From positions 4,340,001 to 4,404,000 of the forward strand of contig JAFFJZ010000010.1 in assembly GCA_018340375.1 (NCBI GenBank): DNA of 64,000 nucleotides, written 5' to 3'. Below the pieces are notes generated by a model, which worked only from the letters and a program-made list of their open reading frames with translations, ran no database searches and had not been told where the DNA came from. Made by a program: the position numbers and the translations under genes. Within the stretch, counting starts at the first letter, position 1. The number at the start of each line of letters is the position of its first letter. The stretch is from Gonatopus flavifemur. Taxonomy: Eukaryota; Arthropoda; Insecta; Hymenoptera; Dryinidae. Of the stretch, positions 59,387-64,000 are shown one piece after another.

Positions 59387-59769
59387 TATGAATCTTTGCT
59401 TGTCCATCAAATGTTATCTGAAATTACACACTTCGGCAAGAGACTTGTAATCTAGGAATTCGTTGACTAGATTTCTGATAAGTGACGTATTTTGATTCTT
59501 TGCAATTCTTTCCTGGCTATTTTTCTTGGCTAAATCATTGGACTGTACATCATATTGCGATGCACAAAGGCTTCAGAACACCCGGATCAAAGGGCAGTGG
59601 TAAACGACTGTATATTTAGAACAATAAACAATCTCTGGTGAGATGATTTTTTATAAAAACAAGACCCCCACCCCTATATACAGGAGACATGGATTTACAT
59701 CGATAACATGTTGTTATATGTTATATTTGTACCTCAAATTCTTCCATTGGGATAATAATATTCTTTCTT

Positions 59770-60018
59770 CCCTATTGCAAAAATCCAGGTGGGAATCCAG
59801 GTACCCATCCGAAATCCCCATAGGAAGCTTGAAAATCCAGTTGGAACTCCTGGGAATCCATGATAAAAATTTCCCATGTGAGAAACCAGGTGGGAATTCA
59901 CGTAGGAAACCATGGGATTCAAGCAAATCCATAGGAAACCATCCGAACTTCCTACAGGAAAACATGGGAATCCATCTGGATTCCTGTATGGATTCCCACC
60001 TGGATTTTTTCAATAGGG
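59770..60018. mobile_element. CCCTATTGCAAAAATCCAGG element
   Basis: 249 bp with inverted ends of about 30 bp (CCCTATTG(C/A)AAAAATCC AGGTGGGAATCC), and TT on both sides. The interior has CATGGGAATCCAT and GGAAACCAT words. Confidence 0.85.
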
Positions 60019-60027
60019 TTTTTTATT

Positions 60028-60228
60028 TTAACCTGATACCAGTGCTATAATTTTTACGGGACAAACTAAAAAAAAATGCACGCAATAATTCAAAATATCC
60101 CTCTGTACAGCACTTCTTCAGCAGTTCAAGAAATGCTGTACAGACAGATATTTTGAATTAATGTACGTATTTTTATGTAGTTCGTCCCGATAAAATTCTC
60201 AAAAGCCCACCCGCTGGTATCCCCTTAA
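60028..60228. mobile_element. TTAA-flanked hairpin MITE
   Basis: TTAACCTGATACCAGTGC at the left, CGCTGGTATCCCCTTAA at the right. The arms pair through TTTACGGGAC(A/G)AACTA and AATTCAAAATATC to a central TGTACAGCA hairpin. Confidence 0.75.
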
Positions 60229-60855
60229 GGGAAGGTTCTCATCTAGCGCCCCTATAATAAGGTGATTTTCTCGAATTTTTTTTTCTTCATAAAAGGAAGT
60301 AAATAAAGAACTCGGGGGTTTTCCCACTTGTTAATCGAGTCTCTAAATACATAAACAAATTTTGTTCAGTAAAAAATAATGCCATGGGAATTGTTGATAC
60401 CTGTTGAGACATAACCACCTAAAAAAATAATGATCACTCTATACCACTTCTATGCCACTATAGCACTTACAAAAATTATCAGAAATCAAAAATCCAAACA
60501 TTTTTATAAAATTACAGACATGCAAACTTTTGGTAGCGTTTTTCCACCTTTTTTTCGCTTCTCAAAGCTTCTATAAAAAAAAACCAAAAGGCAAATGTCA
60601 TCTTCTTTCAGGTTCATCCTTCAATAAATCCAGTTAGCTCCAAAATAAAAAAAAAGGGCGATCCGTTCAGTAGTTTTTGAGATATCGTGGAGCCAAACTT
60701 GAAAAACGTCTTCAAAGTTACGGGATACGAATCTTCTAACTTGAGAAAATTATTTTAATGTCTTTTAAGATTCATTTATGAGTTTCAAATAACTCGAGTT
60801 CTGAATTTACTTCCTTTCTGATTTCGAAATTCGCTCGATGAGAACCTCCCTTCAA
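60225..60855. mobile_element. TTAA-type ~630-bp element, GGTTCTCATCTAGCG ends
   Basis: TTAAGGGAAGGTTCTCATCT then AGCG at the left, CGCTCGATGAGAACCTCCC then TTCAA at the right. It shares the TTAA at 60225-60228 with the element on its left. A partial copy is at 22568. Confidence 0.75.
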
Positions 60856-61747
60856 CAAACGCTTGTTATCACCCCAAGGACAGAATTTTCTTGACACAAC
60901 AAAAATTTTGTTGGCATAAATAATTCTTTTCTTGATCACATTTCAAAAAAATTATATTTTTCAGTGAGCAACAATGTTATTTTTGTTCACGCGATCAATG
61001 CAATGTTCTTCGCATCTTCCTTACGTTTTTCCTTATGAATAATAAATGATTGATATATTTTTTCATTCCATCCTCCACCAAGATGGTTTTCAATTAACAT
61101 ACAATGAATGTTCTCCCTAAATGATGATTGATAATATGATGCAATTGAAGAGTGAAATACTATAGAATAACAGTTACAGCAAAACAACAGACTAAATAGC
61201 ACTACTTAATAACATTTCTTGGAGTGAAAAATCTACTCTTCAAGAGTGAAAATACTGTGAGTCCAATAAGAGATTACAACAACCGCGCGTTGAATCGCTG
61301 CGTTGCTATCTGAGTTGTGAGCTACACCCAATTTCGAATGTTTAAAATTCAATGCTGAGAGAAAATTCATTTGAAACTTCCAAAGGTTTTCAGTGGGGAG
61401 TTTTTCAGATACATTCATAGATATTCACAGAAATTTCCCGTGGAAAAACGTATCCAATAATAAGCAAGAGTTTTTCAAGAGCTTTCAGATTCTTCCAAGT
61501 TTTCTCAAATTGGTTCAGAATTTTCCAGTTAGATTCAGAAAAGTTTTTTTTCCCTAGGGAAACGCTTTCCCCCATTTATCAAACATGCTGATTCTCATTA
61601 TTGTTATGTAGGTTTTGGTTAAAAAATCCTATTAATTCTTATTAAAAGTGAAAAATTCCGATTTTGCTTCTTCTAAAAGATTTCTACTGGATATTTAAAA
61701 TATTTCTTATGCAACATTTTTCACTGGCTTTAAGATGTCTTCTCTTA

Positions 61748-61965
61748 AGGGGATTCATTACTCCCTGCAAAAGTTACTAAATTCCAAATTTCTCCCCCCA
61801 GTTTTCTCAGAAACGAACACATGAAATGAAAAATAATGAGTAGCTACATTGTTTTCAATAGCCTAAGAAGATGCACCTGCTCATTAAAATTGATTCTATT
61901 CATTGATTAATGATGAAACTGGGGGGGAGAGATCTAGTAACTTGGCTTGTGGTGAATCGCCTTAA
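61748..61965. mobile_element. TTAA-flanked MITE nested in an AAGATGTCTT-word repeat
   Basis: TTAAGGGGATTCATTACTCC to GGTGAATCGCCTTAA, with arms continuing through AAGTTACTA. The surrounding sequence (about 61660-62041, ending TGCTGTATGGG) is an older CCC..GGG foldback that it interrupts. Confidence 0.7.
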
Positions 61966-62999
61966 GAAATCTTAAAGACAGTGAAAACTGTTGCATGAGA
62001 AATCTTTCAGACATCTAAAAGAAATATTTCTGCTGTATGGGAACTTAATGGGTTTGAATTGATTTCAATTGAAATACTGTCCGTTTAATCGAAATGAATA
62101 GGATTTTTCTATTGGGGGAAGGGGGAGAGGGTATTAATTTTGAATCGTGAATACGCAGATATTCACTGTAAATCAAGCAGATTTTACTCATTCCAATTCC
62201 CTGGCGTAATAGAAAAATTTTGATGACTATCTATTTTCGAATAACTAGATTAAGGTGACCTATGTTATCATCGCATATTCAATACCACTTTTGAATCGTG
62301 ATTATTTCTACGTGTGAACAAAAAATAATGTGACGATACAACATGTTTTGTAATAATTACATAATACGCTGTGTTATAGTTGTATTTACTATAAAACGAA
62401 AAGCAATTGGGAAAGAAATGATTGAACATTCTGAATCGTTTATTCTGAATTTTCCTCGGATTCGTTAACGAAGAGTGCCGTGTTTAAATTATCTCAGCTT
62501 TCCAATCGATGTTTTGATCTACGAAATGTACGAAGATTGTAATTTTTCAACACTGAATTCTGAATAACAAGATAAATAATGGGTAATCACTGTATCACAC
62601 AATTCATTAAACGTGATTCATAGTCGCATTCGCTTATCTTTAGGATAAAAGTACATTATAACGTGTGAAACAATGTCCAACGACCATTTGATGCTTGTTT
62701 TGTTATCTTCTACAATTCATGCAGTCAAAACAAAAATTTCCAATCTGGAAACAATTATTGTTAGCACACTCGTGGAATTATATACACGGAAAAAGTGAGT
62801 CATCCAAATTTTCGTTGACTAGTGTTGTTGTTATTTTTGCATGGAGACGAGACCGGAAACATTGAGTGCACTAGATTTGATTAATTCATCAACTTTGTTT
62901 CCATTATCTCAAAAAAGAAATTCGATCTTCACTTTGAATTTTCGAAATAATGGAGAAAATGCGATCAGTTATCAAAATCCACGATAATACTCTTCGAAT

Positions 63000-63123
63000 T
63001 TGAGCTTCCCCTGGTTAAACAAATCCATTGATTCTTGCCAAATCTCATTGAAACTTGCACAATTTTCTGACCAAATCCCATTAAACGTCATTTTGTTGGA
63101 TTCTATGGATTTTTTGAACCAAG
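63000..63123. mobile_element. CCCTGGTTAAAC MITE, short relative of 16678
   Basis: CCCTGGTTAAACAAATCCAT to ATTCTATGGATTTTTTGAAC. Shares TCTGACCAAATCC(C/T)ATT with the two longer copies. Confidence 0.7.
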
Positions 63124-64000
63124 GTCGCTCAAATGTGATGTATCAGTCAACTAAAATTTGAATAACTTTTTCGTTTGATTGGATTTCATTCGATGAATTC
63201 CAATTCAGAAATAAAAAGACGGCATAAGAATATTTGCGCTGAGAGAAGAGTTGATTTGTATTCAATGAATCTTGTTTTGGATACAGCGAAATAAATATTG
63301 ATTACATACAAAAGTGACTCGTTATCCTCAGATGAGGTTTATTAACAGTTAAAAAATGTCATATGAGGTTTTTTAACAGTTAATAAATTTTATTTATAGT
63401 AAATAAGCTAAAGTTTGTGTGGAAAAAATATTTATTTCGTCATATCCGAAGTAAACTTCATTTATGAGATGTCTGCAATAATCTATGGACGTCTATATAG
63501 CACACTCACAGAAAAATTGTCTGTTCCAATAGGCTTCATATTGAATTAATTCATTGTTTCTTATCGAATTTCATTAAATATGATAAAATATGATTCAACA
63601 AGACTTTCGTCCAATTTCAATGGAATTTGTAAAGATTCGATGAGTTTGTTCAACCAAGGAAGAAAAAATTACCATAACCAAGGATTTTTATTTATTAAAT
63701 TTCATAAAAAGAAACACAATTTCAAAATAAAGAACACAAAAATTATTCTTTTCAACAGACCCAGGAGCATTCTAATTTGCATTGTGTACGTATACAATAG
63801 GTTATCTCGTAACTTCCGCTATAAGTAAATAAATCATATCTTTTCTTCTAAATTCAAAAGAATTACTCAAGTAAAAAAACTGAATTCGTCACTCATTTTT
63901 CGAGATACGGACTAACGATGATAAAGTATCATATGCTTGCATCACATCATAGTGTCATATGGTCAAACATGACTCGACCGTCTGTTTTGAATGTATCATC

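Larger units (their letters stand above)
50738..64000 (+). other. First intron of the ABCD gene (to window end)
   Basis: No downstream ABCD exon is recognised in the remaining 13.3 kb. Holds GAGTG-family copies (51893, 57746, 58108, 58405), foldbacks at 54529 and 55506, CAGCTGG-word elements (59105, 59770), TTAA elements (60028, 60225, 61748) and unique AT-rich stretches (52700-54500, 56530-57700, 62120-62990, 63130-64000) in which nothing was recognised. Confidence 0.55.

Overview
The window is insect nuclear DNA, AT-rich, with intron-containing genes. The gene sequences look most like Hymenoptera, possibly a parasitoid wasp; that placement rests on protein feel and composition, not on a search. 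Only three genes are recognised with confidence, all on the + strand: the 3' end of spenito (nito, RBM15-type SPOC protein; 1-1559), a complete five-coding-exon kinesin-2 motor of KIF17/OSM-3 type (23898-30940, inferred 823 residues), and the first coding exon of a peroxisomal ABCD half-transporter (50375-50737), whose first intron fills the rest of the window.

The genes are separated by about 20 kb intervals. These intervals and the two long introns (kinesin intron 1, ABCD intron 1) are packed with short non-autonomous foldback elements. By their ends they fall into a few groups. (a) A large set begins CCC and ends GGG, most often CCCA-NNN-RRCA(C), with 2-bp target duplications. (b) A set begins CACGG or CACTG and ends CCGTG or CAGTG, also with 2-bp duplications. 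(c) TTAA-flanked elements have GGG(G)- ends. (d) Two hAT-like elements have 8-bp duplications. (e) One Mutator-like element has a 9-bp duplication. (f) A GAGTG/CACTC-rich family lies in several copies. Nesting is extreme: 13899-14970, 19088-19735, 34884-35820, 39704-40361 and 40542-42059 each hold one to three further elements. Coding relics of autonomous elements are few: a 5'-truncated LINE (19961-20886, perfect 16-bp target duplication) and a dead mariner transposase tail (38350-38638).

The three genes do not form a pathway: nito acts in splicing and m6A RNA methylation, the kinesin in ciliary transport, and ABCD in fatty acyl-CoA import into peroxisomes. The unusual content is the repeat landscape. 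Two nested insertions have their empty sites preserved in the same window, which proves 2-bp duplications. The interiors of different families are built from family-specific short palindromic words (GAATTC, GATATC, AACGTT, GAATATTC, CAGCTG, GAGTG/CACTC). A hAT-like element carries a hairpin whose two 152-bp arms are identical. No rRNA gene, intact tRNA gene, CRISPR array or complete virus-like gene was seen.
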